This document shows, one piece after another, positions 43,592 to 51,082 of a DNA stretch of 64,000 bases; positions within the stretch are counted from its first letter, which is position 1, and each line of letters begins with the position of its first letter. The notes beneath the pieces were generated by a model that saw only the letters and a program-made list of their open reading frames with translations, had not been told where the DNA came from and ran no database searches. A program made the position numbers and the translations under genes. Source of the stretch: Verrucomicrobiota bacterium JB025 (GTDB lineage: Bacteria > Verrucomicrobiota > Verrucomicrobiia > Verrucomicrobiales > Akkermansiaceae); NCBI GenBank assembly GCA_030673875.1, contig JAUTCT010000153.1, positions 1 through 64,000 of the forward strand. The letters run 5' to 3'.

Positions 43592-44377
43592 TCACTCGTC
43601 CTCCGCCGCGCCAACCGGCTCGGCTCCGGCCCGCTGCTTGAGGAACGCGCGCACCGCATCCGGCTTGTCAGTGTTGATGAAATCCGCCCCGACCGAACAG
43701 ATGAACTCATACATCGCCGGGTTGTCGCCGCTGTTCCAGAACCGCACGGGCCGGTCCCGCTTGTGACACTTCGCCACAAAATCGACGATAGCCTTCCGCT
43801 CCTTTTCGTCAATCTCCCCCTTGCCACGCCAGCGCGTGAACTTCGACAAACTCTGGCTGACAATCGCCACCCGCTCGCCTCCCGGCCCGGCCGCCTCAGC
43901 CGGCCCACGGCCGTCAAACCAAATGAAATCCGCGTATTTCCCGAAGTCCTTGCGCGCCGGCCGGTTGCCCGAAATCACCACCCGCACCCCGTCATTGGAA
44001 AATATCTCCGGATGCTTCCCGAACACCTTCTCAAGTGCCGTCACCGCCGCATCCGCGTCCTTCGACTTCACATCCACGAGCAACTGAAGCTCCGGCACCT
44101 CCCCGGTCTTCTTCACGTGATCCCTCAACGGCTGAACATACAGGCGCTCAAGCGTCCGCCGTTTCAGGAGCTCCCATGGCATGTGCGCCACCAACAACTC
44201 CCCGTCGGTCAGAAACACGTCCACCTCGATCGACCCCGCACCCGCAGCCAGCGCCCCTGACAACGGCTTGTCCTGCAAATAATCATTGTGCGAATGAATC
44301 TCCGGAACCGGCGCCGGATTCCACCCATCGGCATGAATCGGCAGACACAACAGCAGCGAAAAAACCAAAGATTTCAC
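43592..44377 (-). CDS. Glycerophosphodiester phosphodiesterase-like (PI-PLC superfamily) secreted protein
   Basis: The protein (261 aa) has a signal peptide (SLVFSLLLCLPIHADG) when started at the GTG at 44377, which has GGAGGG about nine bases upstream. Catalytic-type motifs are EIHSHNDYLQ near the N-terminus and SIEVDVFLTDGELLVAHM, matching the His...Glu-x-Asp...His pattern of TIM-barrel phosphodiesterases. The end VGADFINTDKPDAVRAFL is also typical of GDPD proteins. It probably cleaves phosphodiesters outside the cytoplasm. Similarity to the fungal Aim6-like branch is possible because of the SHNDY motif. An ATG at 44440 would lengthen the protein by 21 Arg-rich residues and hide the signal peptide. 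Confidence 0.8.
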   Translation of the reverse strand: MKSLVFSLLLCLPIHADGWNPAPVPEIHSHNDYLQDKPLSGALAAGAGSIEVDVFLTDGELLVAHMPWELLKRRTLERLYVQPLRDHVKKTGEVPELQLLVDVKSKDADAAVTALEKVFGKHPEIFSNDGVRVVISGNRPARKDFGKYADFIWFDGRGPAEAAGPGGERVAIVSQSLSKFTRWRGKGEIDEKERKAIVDFVAKCHKRDRPVRFWNSGDNPAMYEFICSVGADFINTDKPDAVRAFLKQRAGAEPVGAAEDE

Positions 44378-45020
44378 GCCGCGGACCCTCCAACGAATCC
44401 GCAGCCTTGTCACGACCGGAGTCACCACCCGCCCGTCCAATCGACCATCCGTTAGGACACCCCGTCAGCACACGAGGCATCGCGGGCAACCACTGCAAAC
44501 CGGTTTCCAACCGGCCCGGTTTATTGACAGCGTCCCGCCACAAAAAAGATCCCGGAGGGATCACAGCCAGTAGCCGGGGGTCGAGCGCAGCGACACCCCC
44601 GGATTCCCGGCTCCCTGAAGTCATCGCATCCCGGCAGGGATGCCAGCGGCGCGCTTCATCGCCAGTGCATCGAACCGGAAGTCGGTGTGCGAATGGCGCG
44701 AGTGATTTTTCCTGAGTCCAAGGCGTGACGAGTGGAGTTGAGCAGGCTCAACGACCGAGGAATAACGCAGGAATCAGCAAAAAGCGCCGCGTTCTTCCTC
44801 CAAATCGTTCGCAGAACGCATCCTGAATCCTGATGAATTCATCATCCGATTGCATACGGATTTCCGATTCGGTGCACCAGGTTCAAGGATTTGCCAACGG
44901 CCTGAACCGATTTCCAACCGGTCGCTGCCGCCGCCATCGCAGGTGCCAATCGGTCACCTCACCAGGCCCCCCCAGCCGGCGGCCATCACGCCGCCGGACC
45001 ACTCGCACGGCCCACCCGCA
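44378..45020. other. 643-bp intergenic region with dispersed-repeat-like sequence
   Basis: No gene is supported between the phosphodiesterase and galactokinase. The left half contains three tightly spaced inverted repeats (see the repeat entry). The middle (44685-44815) contains a further string with GGCGTGACGAGTGGAGTTGAGC and GACCGAGGAATAACGCAGGAATC that looks like a diverged dispersed element. A palindrome GATGAATTCATC lies near 44834. Confidence 0.5.
44549..44644. repeat. Triple-hairpin element resembling a dispersed intergenic repeat
   Basis: Three inverted repeats follow each other: GATCCCGGAGGGATC (44549-44563), an eight-pair stem CCGGGGGT/ACCCCCGG around 44575-44603 with a GAGCGCAGCG loop, and GCATCCCGGCAGGGATGC (44627-44644). 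The compact structured design is that of REP-like intergenic elements seen in many copies in related genomes. Only one copy is visible in this window, so the repeat status is inference. Confidence 0.55.
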
Positions 45021-46178
45021 TCACTCGCCCAACAGCGTCGCGCCGTCGCCGGCGGTCGCGTGGAAGACGGTGGATTCGAGGCCATACTCCTTGTGGTAGG
45101 CTTCGAGCACCTTCTGCAGGTCCTCGTTTTGATCGGAAAACGTCTCGTCGGTGAGCGCCATCACCGCGCCTCCCCAGCCACCACCCGTCAGGCGGGCACC
45201 GTAAACCCCCTTGAGCGGAGCGATGTGCTTCGCGAGGTAGTCGAGTTCCGCAATGCTGTTTTCGAACAGATGCTGCGAGCTGTTGTGCGATGCGCAGAGA
45301 AGCTGCCCCACCTTCTGCAGGTCGCCCTGGGCAAGTGAAGTCACCGCCTGCCGCACCCGCCGGTTTTCCTCGGTCACGTGCAGCGCGCGCTTCATCCTCA
45401 CCTCGCCAAGCTCCGCGGCGGCATTGCGCACGGCGTCCGGCTCGATGTGCGCCAGGCAGGCCGCGTCCTGGCCGCCGGCCTTGAGGATCTCGAACGCTTC
45501 CGAGCACTCGCGGAACCGGTCCTCGTAACTGCCGTCCACCAGCGCGTGCTTCTTGTTGGTGTTGAAAATCCAGAAATGGCAGCCGGCCGGCATCGCCACC
45601 GTGCTGAACTCCTCGGTGAAACAATCAATGTGCACCAAACTGTCGAGATGGCCGAATGCCGAAACACCCTGGTCCAGAATCCCGCACGGCATGCCGACAA
45701 ATTCGTTCTCCGCACGCCGCCCCATCAGCGCCATCTTCTTGCGGTCGATCGTCAGACCGTGCATCCCCGCCAGCGCGTAGGCAGTCGCCAGCTCAATCGC
45801 CGCGCTGGAACTCAGACCCGCTCCGGATGGCAGATTGCTCGAATCCGCAAAATCAAACCCACCCGTCACCGGATACCCCTCGTCACGCATGATGCTGACC
45901 ATGCCCAGCGGGTAGTTGGCCGATGACGCGGAACCTTCCTGCTTGGTGAAACCCTCAACCGGAATCTCGATGATGCCCTCAATGAACGGACTGGCAAAGC
46001 GGATCACCTCGAGATTGTTCGGCGCCACCGCCACGGTGATGCCGCGGTTCACCGCCGCACCCAGCACTTCGCCACCGTTGTAGTCGGTGTGGTTGCCGAT
46101 AAATTCAATACGCCCGGGAGCGTAGGCGGTGTTCGTGGGCTTGCGGCCGAAGGATTTCTCGAAATAGTCGCTGATCAT
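45021..46178 (-). CDS. galK: Galactokinase (GHMP kinase family)
   Basis: The 385-aa enzyme phosphorylates galactose at C1 with ATP, the first step of the Leloir pathway. Motifs are the galactokinase signature region GRIEFIGNHTDYNGGEVLG (about 22-40), the GHMP ATP-binding loop LPSGAGLSSSAAIELA, the catalytic-Asp region MPCGILDQGVSAFG and the C-terminal GHMP motif LTGGGWGGAVMAL. In canonical enzymes the signature reads GEHTDYN; here it is GNHTDYN, so the Glu is replaced by Asn. The ATG at 46178 fits the family N-terminus; the longer reading to 46376 adds unrelated Gly/Arg-rich residues. No other galactose genes are adjacent. It could supply galactose-1-phosphate for the polysaccharide. Confidence 0.92.
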   Translation of the reverse strand: MISDYFEKSFGRKPTNTAYAPGRIEFIGNHTDYNGGEVLGAAVNRGITVAVAPNNLEVIRFASPFIEGIIEIPVEGFTKQEGSASSANYPLGMVSIMRDEGYPVTGGFDFADSSNLPSGAGLSSSAAIELATAYALAGMHGLTIDRKKMALMGRRAENEFVGMPCGILDQGVSAFGHLDSLVHIDCFTEEFSTVAMPAGCHFWIFNTNKKHALVDGSYEDRFRECSEAFEILKAGGQDAACLAHIEPDAVRNAAAELGEVRMKRALHVTEENRRVRQAVTSLAQGDLQKVGQLLCASHNSSQHLFENSIAELDYLAKHIAPLKGVYGARLTGGGWGGAVMALTDETFSDQNEDLQKVLEAYHKEYGLESTVFHATAGDGATLLGE

Positions 46179-46392
46179 GAGGAGATTAGGCGCAGGTTCG
46201 ATGCGCCACCCGGTTTTATGCATCACGCGGTCGGCAGGCAAGGATTGTTGCGAGATATGCACCACAAACCGCAAAATCCGCACAAAACCCGCCGATTCTC
46301 CCCCGATCCACCCCGGATCCCGCCAGCCGCCCCCACGGAATCTCCCGGTGCCGCCCGGCCGCCAACCCGTCCCCACGCGCCCCCCTCTGCCG

Positions 46393-47157
46393 TTAGATCC
46401 CCTTCCCTATCCTGTGGAAATGCCAGCAGATCTCTTCCTCGTAGTCGGAAATATCCGGGTAATCACCGGCGTTGAGCGGATCCCGGAGCACCTGGTTCAG
46501 ACGCTTCTCCGGCAGCAGATCGGCCATCGCCAACATCAACCCGGTCAGCCCGGCCCGGTTCTTCAGCCGGATCGGCTGGTCGTGGAAAAATGCCAGCGTC
46601 TCCTCCCTCACGGAAATGTGCATCCGGTGCGGCTTGCTCCAGAAAAAGAGATCCAGCCGGAACTCCCGCACCCTGCCGAGCGAGTATTCGTGCTCGATGA
46701 TGGTCGAGCCCCCACCCATCCCGCCGGATCGTTCCAGACCGTCACGACTCACGGCCCCCGTCGGCTTGCTCGACGCTCGCAGCCGGCTGACATATCCGGC
46801 CGCCAGAAAGACCAGCTCCTTCAACGGCCGCGTCATCTCACGCCCGATGGTGTCCGCCAGCCCGATCCGGTCGCCCGCCGGCTTCACTCCACGAATCGGA
46901 AAACTCTTGTGCAGAACCGGCAAATCCGCGTCGGCCACCACCTCCGTGTCAATCGCCCTCGCCTGCAACTGCCGGTGAAACGCCATCGCCTCCTGCTGCG
47001 CCAGCCCGGAAACCAGAATACCAAACTGCCCGCGCGAAATCCGGTAGCTGTCATAGCGCGTCACCGACGGCAGAATCACGGAAATTTCCTCCACCACCTC
47101 GCGGTCGACACGCTGGTCTAACGATTTCTGGAGCACGCTGTAGGTTCCGCTTCCCAT
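46393..47157 (-). CDS. Conserved-looking hypothetical protein
   Basis: I do not recognise this 254-aa protein. It has no signal peptide or membrane helix. The first 75 residues (SVLQKSLDQRVDREVVEEIS, YDSYRISRGQFGILVSGL) look like a compact alpha/beta domain. The second half carries EFRLDLFFWSKPHRMHISVR, ending in WHFHRIGKGI. The N-terminal part, which describes a two-residue-set switch between keto-like ranges, resembles proteins that handle compressed conformations, but I would not assign a function. It lies between galK and ndk on the same strand with gaps of more than 140 bp, so it is probably transcribed alone. Confidence 0.7.
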   Translation of the reverse strand: MGSGTYSVLQKSLDQRVDREVVEEISVILPSVTRYDSYRISRGQFGILVSGLAQQEAMAFHRQLQARAIDTEVVADADLPVLHKSFPIRGVKPAGDRIGLADTIGREMTRPLKELVFLAAGYVSRLRASSKPTGAVSRDGLERSGGMGGGSTIIEHEYSLGRVREFRLDLFFWSKPHRMHISVREETLAFFHDQPIRLKNRAGLTGLMLAMADLLPEKRLNQVLRDPLNAGDYPDISDYEEEICWHFHRIGKGI

Positions 47158-47211
47158 CCGTCAACTGTGACGGTCATAGACCACCCGCACGCCATTGAAA
47201 AGAGTGCTCCG

Positions 47212-47246
47212 TAAAAATGCAAAAGGCGGACCTTGCAGCCCGCCCC
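47212..47246 (-). terminator. Intrinsic terminator downstream of ndk
   Basis: On the minus strand a GGCGG/CCGCC stem (bases 47225-47229 and 47240-47244) is followed by TTTTGCATTTTTA. It lies about 55-90 bp after the ndk stop codon in the direction of transcription, which fits a Rho-independent terminator with an interrupted U-run. Confidence 0.6.
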
Positions 47247-47299
47247 TTGTAATGTGTGAGTTGTAATGAGTGAAAGATCGGAATCTTGCCGCGTCCCGC

Positions 47300-47725
47300 T
47301 CAGTAATCAAACAGCTCGTCTTCACTGAAGAACCGCTTGATCTCCACGGCAGCGGACTCCGGACCATCGGATGCGTGACACATGTTGATCCGGTTGCACT
47401 CGCCAAAGTCGCCGCGAATCGTTCCCTTCGGAGCCTTGGTGGAGTCGGTCGGGCCGATCATCGCGCGGATCGTCTTGATGACATCCTCGCCCTCCAGAGC
47501 CAGTGCGATCACCGGGCCGCTGAGCATGAATTCCTCAAGCAACGGATAGAAGGGAAATTCGGTAAGCTCCGAATAGTGTTCATCCAGCAGCGCCTTGTCG
47601 AAACGGAGCATCTTGATGCCCCGGATGACAAAGCCCGGTTCTTGGAATCGGGCGAGCACGGTGCCGGTCAGGTTCTTGCTGACGGCATCCGGCTTGAACA
47701 GGATCAATGTGGTTTCACGAGCCAT
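47300..47725 (-). CDS. ndk: Nucleoside-diphosphate kinase
   Basis: The 141-aa enzyme moves the gamma-phosphate of NTPs to NDPs by a phosphohistidine intermediate. The sequence starts TTLILFKPDAVSKNLTG (normal ILxKPDAV opening) and contains GPTDSTKAPKGTIRGDFG. The active-site block is NMCHASDGPESA with His117; most homologues read H-G-S-D, so the Gly to Ala change is a mild variant. Length (141) matches the family. The gene stands alone with an intrinsic terminator downstream and is divergent from the gene at 48108. Confidence 0.96.
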   Translation of the reverse strand: MARETTLILFKPDAVSKNLTGTVLARFQEPGFVIRGIKMLRFDKALLDEHYSELTEFPFYPLLEEFMLSGPVIALALEGEDVIKTIRAMIGPTDSTKAPKGTIRGDFGECNRINMCHASDGPESAAVEIKRFFSEDELFDY

Positions 47726-48107
47726 GGGGGCGGGTCTCTAGAGAGCATATTCCCATATGGCAAGGCGATTTCTCCGCAATTCTCCACACCCGTCACCCGG
47801 ATTGATCCAACACAGAGATAAAACCCACAACTCCGCATCGCGAAAACGAGCCGGCACCAATCGCCATCCCACCCCGCCATCCCACCCCGCCGTCACCACC
47901 GCTCGCTTCATCGCCACCACTCGGGTGAAACTCCCTATCATCTTGATGATAAGTCCCCGCCGCATGGCTCATCCCCCCGCGCCATGCACCCCGCCGCCCG
48001 CCCAAACCCATCGCGCCCCCCCTGACCCGCCCGCACCCCGCCCGCACAATCCCGGACAGAATCAAACACCCCCCGCCGTATCCATTTTGAATACGGCCAT
48101 CTCTCCC
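47726..48107. other. 382-bp divergent intergenic region
   Basis: No gene is supported. It contains a palindromic TATCATC-TT-GATGATA at 47936-47951. A second inverted repeat, GCCGTAT/ATACGGC (48075-48097), sits 10 bp before the start codon of the plus-strand gene and could fold in its leader. Otherwise the plus strand is very C-rich. Confidence 0.5.
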
Positions 48108-49373
48108 ATGAAAGCTCCTCTCACCGTCCTCACCCACGCCGCCGTGTTTGGCGCCGGCCTCGCCATCGCATGGATCGCCCTCCGCCCGGAATCAAACCCG
48201 CCCGGCACAGCCAACAGCGGAAACCACCCCACCCGCACCAGCTCGCGCTCACCCCACGGAGACCACGCGGACGCCGCCGCCAGAACCTCATCCGCTCGCT
48301 CCGCAACCCAGATCCCCGGAGCCAGACGCTTCACCGGATCCCCCGCCGAACAACTCAGCCGGATCACCCAGCTCGGCGACCCCGTCGAACGCCAGGCCGC
48401 CCTCCACCACCTGCTCAGCCGCCTCAGCCCGGACGAATTCCACGACGTCGCCGAACAATACCGCAACGCCAACCACCTCCCGGACTCGGGCGGCGAATTC
48501 GACCTCATCCTCCGCATGTGGACGAAATCCGACCCCCTCGCAGCCCTCACCTACGCCACCGATGAACTCGGCAACCGCGGCGACACCTCAACCGTCCTCT
48601 CCGCATGGGCCGGCACCAACCCCCACGCCGCCGAACAATGGGCACGCGAAAATTACGACGGCCAGGGCCAAAACCCGTTCATGGCATCCGTCATCCGCGG
48701 CATCGCCGCATACGATCTCGACTACGCATCCAAACTCACCGGTGAAATGCCCGCCGGCCGCGAACGCAACCGCGCCATCGACTCCATCGCCCGCGCCCTG
48801 CTCGTCCAGGGAGCGGACGCCGCCATGGCATTCCCCGCCTCGATCGAAGACGACAACATGCGCAGCCGCTACATCGACCTCATTTCCACCAACATCGCCC
48901 GCAGCGAACCCACCAGGGCCGCCGAATGGCTCGCCTCCATGACCGAAGCCGACGACCAACGACACGGCGCCCTTCGCGTCGGCCGCGAACTCGCAAAATC
49001 GGATACCGAAGCCGCCACCTCATGGATCTCCAGACTCGACCCCTCCGCCCAATCCGAAGCCGCCCGCGGCATCATCCCCGTCATGTCCAACAACGACATC
49101 GCCGGCACCGCTCGCTGGCTCGCCGAACTCCCCACCGACATGCCCGGACATGACCGCGTCGTCGAGGAATTCGTCTGGAGCTGCGACCAGCGGGACCCAT
49201 ACCAAAGCGCCGCCTGGATCGCCGGCATCGCCAACCGCAACCAACGCACCAAACTCTACCACCGCATGCTCGGAAACTGGGCCAAACGCGACCCCCAAGC
49301 CGTCCGCGAATGGGTCGCCACCAACGAGGTCCCCAGAGACGTGCAACGCAGATTCGCCGGATCCCCCCAATAA
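48108..49373 (+). CDS. Exported helical-repeat protein of unknown function
   Basis: The 421-aa protein has an N-terminal hydrophobic segment (TVLTHAAVFGAGLAIAWIAL) that looks like a signal anchor, then a Ser/Thr/Pro-rich linker. The rest is a set of helical repeats of about 30-40 residues carrying patterns such as SDPLAALTYATDEL, TNPHAAEQWARENY, SEPTRAAEWLASM, SDTEAATSWISRL and RDPQAVREWVATN. These resemble a solenoid of the TPR/Sel1 kind. No catalytic motif is visible. A longer in-frame reading from 47757 crosses the palindrome region and lacks a plausible protein start, so 48108 was chosen. Role unknown; a periplasmic scaffold is possible. Confidence 0.78.
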   Translation: MKAPLTVLTHAAVFGAGLAIAWIALRPESNPPGTANSGNHPTRTSSRSPHGDHADAAARTSSARSATQIPGARRFTGSPAEQLSRITQLGDPVERQAALHHLLSRLSPDEFHDVAEQYRNANHLPDSGGEFDLILRMWTKSDPLAALTYATDELGNRGDTSTVLSAWAGTNPHAAEQWARENYDGQGQNPFMASVIRGIAAYDLDYASKLTGEMPAGRERNRAIDSIARALLVQGADAAMAFPASIEDDNMRSRYIDLISTNIARSEPTRAAEWLASMTEADDQRHGALRVGRELAKSDTEAATSWISRLDPSAQSEAARGIIPVMSNNDIAGTARWLAELPTDMPGHDRVVEEFVWSCDQRDPYQSAAWIAGIANRNQRTKLYHRMLGNWAKRDPQAVREWVATNEVPRDVQRRFAGSPQ

Positions 49374-49697
49374 CCACACCACAACCGGAATTTTAAAAAA
49401 TATTTAAGTAATTCTGAAATTTTTGTTGCGTTAACTAATTGGAACGCTTATATCAAGGCCGTTCCCACCACCCTCCCGCGCCTTCTCCCCACCTGCCGCC
49501 GGCGACCACCCATCTCCCGGCGCGTATGCCGGGGAGACCCCTCACCCCTCACCCCCGCCAACCACTCCCGCAGAGACCTCAACGAAGCCAGCTTCATGGC
49601 CATCGCCCCCACCCCCTTCCCCCGCCGCCGCAGGGACTGACAAGCGGACAAAGCACTGCTTGCCAAATCCTGCGGTCGGCGGTTTCTTCCTGCCGAC
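49374..49697. other. 324-bp intergenic region with an AT-rich block
   Basis: No gene is supported. The stretch 49390-49450 is strikingly AT-rich (TTTTAAAAAATATTTAAG and neighbours) in an otherwise GC-rich area, which suits a promoter or a DNA-bending site. The rest is C-rich and shows no repeat or hairpin of note. Confidence 0.5.
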
Positions 49698-50459
49698 ATG
49701 AGTCCCGTAACTCCGGTTTCCCCAGCCAGCCAGAGCAGCGGCCAACCCGCCCTGCGCAAGGTCGCGTCCGTGTTCCTCGCTGGCGTCGCATCCGTCCTGC
49801 CCGTCGTCGGCACCGCGTGGCTGCTGGTCATGATCTACCGCGTCCTCCGCGGCGTCGGAGACGCCATCATCAACGGCGTCATGAACGTCATCAACTACCT
49901 GCGCGGCGCAGAGGAATGGAGCGTGGAAAACCTGCTCATCCCCATCCAAAACCGCCCGCCCCAACCATGGGACTTCGAGTTCCCCGGCTCCACCCTGCTC
50001 CAGGCACTCCTCCCCGTCCTCATCCTCTTCGGCATCGGCTTCGCCGTCACCCATGCCCCGGGCCACCGCGCCCTCCAATGGATCGAAGCCCGGATCGAAA
50101 GAGTCCCCATGCTCGGATTCATCTACTCCGCCATCAAACAGTTCGTCGATGCCGTCCGCGAACTCGGCGCCGATCGTAAATTCAAGGGCGTCGCCTATGT
50201 GGAATACCCCAGCCCCGGATGCCGGTTGTTAGGATTCATCACCGGCGGCTTCCACGACCAGCAAACCGGCCGCGACGTCACCTCCGTCTTCCTCCCCACC
50301 GCTCCCAACCCACTCACCGGATTCGTCCTCGTCGTCGACAATGACAAAGTCACCAAGTGCGACATGTCCATGGAGGAAGCCAGCAAACTCATCGTCTCCG
50401 CCGGCCTCGTCGCCCCCCTGCCTCCGGGACAAATCCCCGCGACAAACCCACCGCAATAA
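49698..50459 (+). CDS. DUF502-family membrane protein
   Basis: The 253-aa protein has two hydrophobic helices (about 22-45, VFLAGVASVLPVVGTAWLLV; about 102-120, LLPVLILFGIGFAVT) and the diagnostic stretch IERVPMLGFIYSAIKQFVDAV, followed by a conserved soluble domain containing VAYVEYPSPGCRLLGFITG and TSVFLPTAPNPLTGFVLVV. This matches the widespread DUF502 family (MraZ-unrelated), whose biochemical role is not settled. The insert between the helices (NYLRGAEEWSVENLLIPIQN) is longer than in many members. The start codon is the ATG after TGCCGAC. Confidence 0.88.
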   Translation: MSPVTPVSPASQSSGQPALRKVASVFLAGVASVLPVVGTAWLLVMIYRVLRGVGDAIINGVMNVINYLRGAEEWSVENLLIPIQNRPPQPWDFEFPGSTLLQALLPVLILFGIGFAVTHAPGHRALQWIEARIERVPMLGFIYSAIKQFVDAVRELGADRKFKGVAYVEYPSPGCRLLGFITGGFHDQQTGRDVTSVFLPTAPNPLTGFVLVVDNDKVTKCDMSMEEASKLIVSAGLVAPLPPGQIPATNPPQ

Positions 50460-50650
50460 TCACTCCGGAAATCCGGGAAAGAAATCCTGAATCGAGCACT
50501 CCGGAAATCCGGCCGATCCACCCCGCCGGCCGCCATCATGGCCAGACCCCATGGCCCGACCAACCGACCCCACCGCACGGGAAATCCCCGCACGGTTCAT
50601 GCATCAAATCACACCGGGCTTCAAATCACACCGGTCGATCCGGCACCCCT
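50460..50650. repeat. Two pairs of short direct repeats in an intergenic spacer
   Basis: CACTCCGGAAATCCGG occurs at 50461-50476 and again at 50497-50512 (36-bp period). TCAAATCACACCGG occurs at 50604-50617 and 50621-50634 (17-bp period). They lie between the convergent DUF502 gene and the histone-like gene and are not in a coding frame I support. Confidence 0.8.
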
Positions 50651-50965
50651 TCAGGCACCCAGCTGCTTCTCAGCCTCAAGCCAGTCCGACCGCGAGTCGC
50701 CCGGCAGACCCAGCTCCATCCTTCTCTGGTAGTTCAGGAATGCCGCGCGCGTGATCTCCTCCTGCGAGGGCTTGCGCACCGCTTTCTTCGCCACCTTGGC
50801 GGCAGCCTTCTTCACGGGTGCCTTCTTCGCTGCGGCTTTCTTCGCCGGCGCCGGCTTCACCTCGGCCTTCTTCGCCGGTGCCTTCTTCGCAGCGGCTTTT
50901 TTTGCAACAGCCTTTTTCGCGGGAGCTTTCTTCGCGGCTTTCTTAACAGTTTTCTTCGCAGCCAT
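50651..50965 (-). CDS. Histone-H1-like Lys/Ala-rich DNA-binding protein with C-terminal DUF2934-like segment
   Basis: The 104-aa protein begins MAAKKTVKKAAKKAPAKKAV and continues for about 70 residues of KKAAAKK/KKAPAKK repeats, the hallmark of bacterial H1-like (Hc1/HctB type) nucleoid proteins. The last 35 residues (ITRAAFLNYQRRMELGLPG, then DWLEAEKQL) match the pattern of DUF2934, a short helical domain found after basic tails in several phyla. The ATG at 50965 was chosen because the basic repeat starts there; the reading from 51019 adds unrelated hydrophobic residues. It probably compacts DNA or interacts with RNA. The Lys-Ala repeat is read in the G-rich sense on the minus strand. Confidence 0.88.
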   Translation of the reverse strand: MAAKKTVKKAAKKAPAKKAVAKKAAAKKAPAKKAEVKPAPAKKAAAKKAPVKKAAAKVAKKAVRKPSQEEITRAAFLNYQRRMELGLPGDSRSDWLEAEKQLGA

Positions 50966-51082
50966 GGTATTTCGGGTAAAGTTCAATGGGGCGGTTAGCA
51001 CATGGAATGCCAAACACAAGTGCTAAGTAGCCAACAACCACGGTGATTGCCAGCACGATTTGATGTCGTATAGTTCCCACCG

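Noticed and set aside
44378-45020. A gene in the galK/phosphodiesterase spacer
   Set aside because: Frames there run through the hairpin repeats and show no protein-like pattern.
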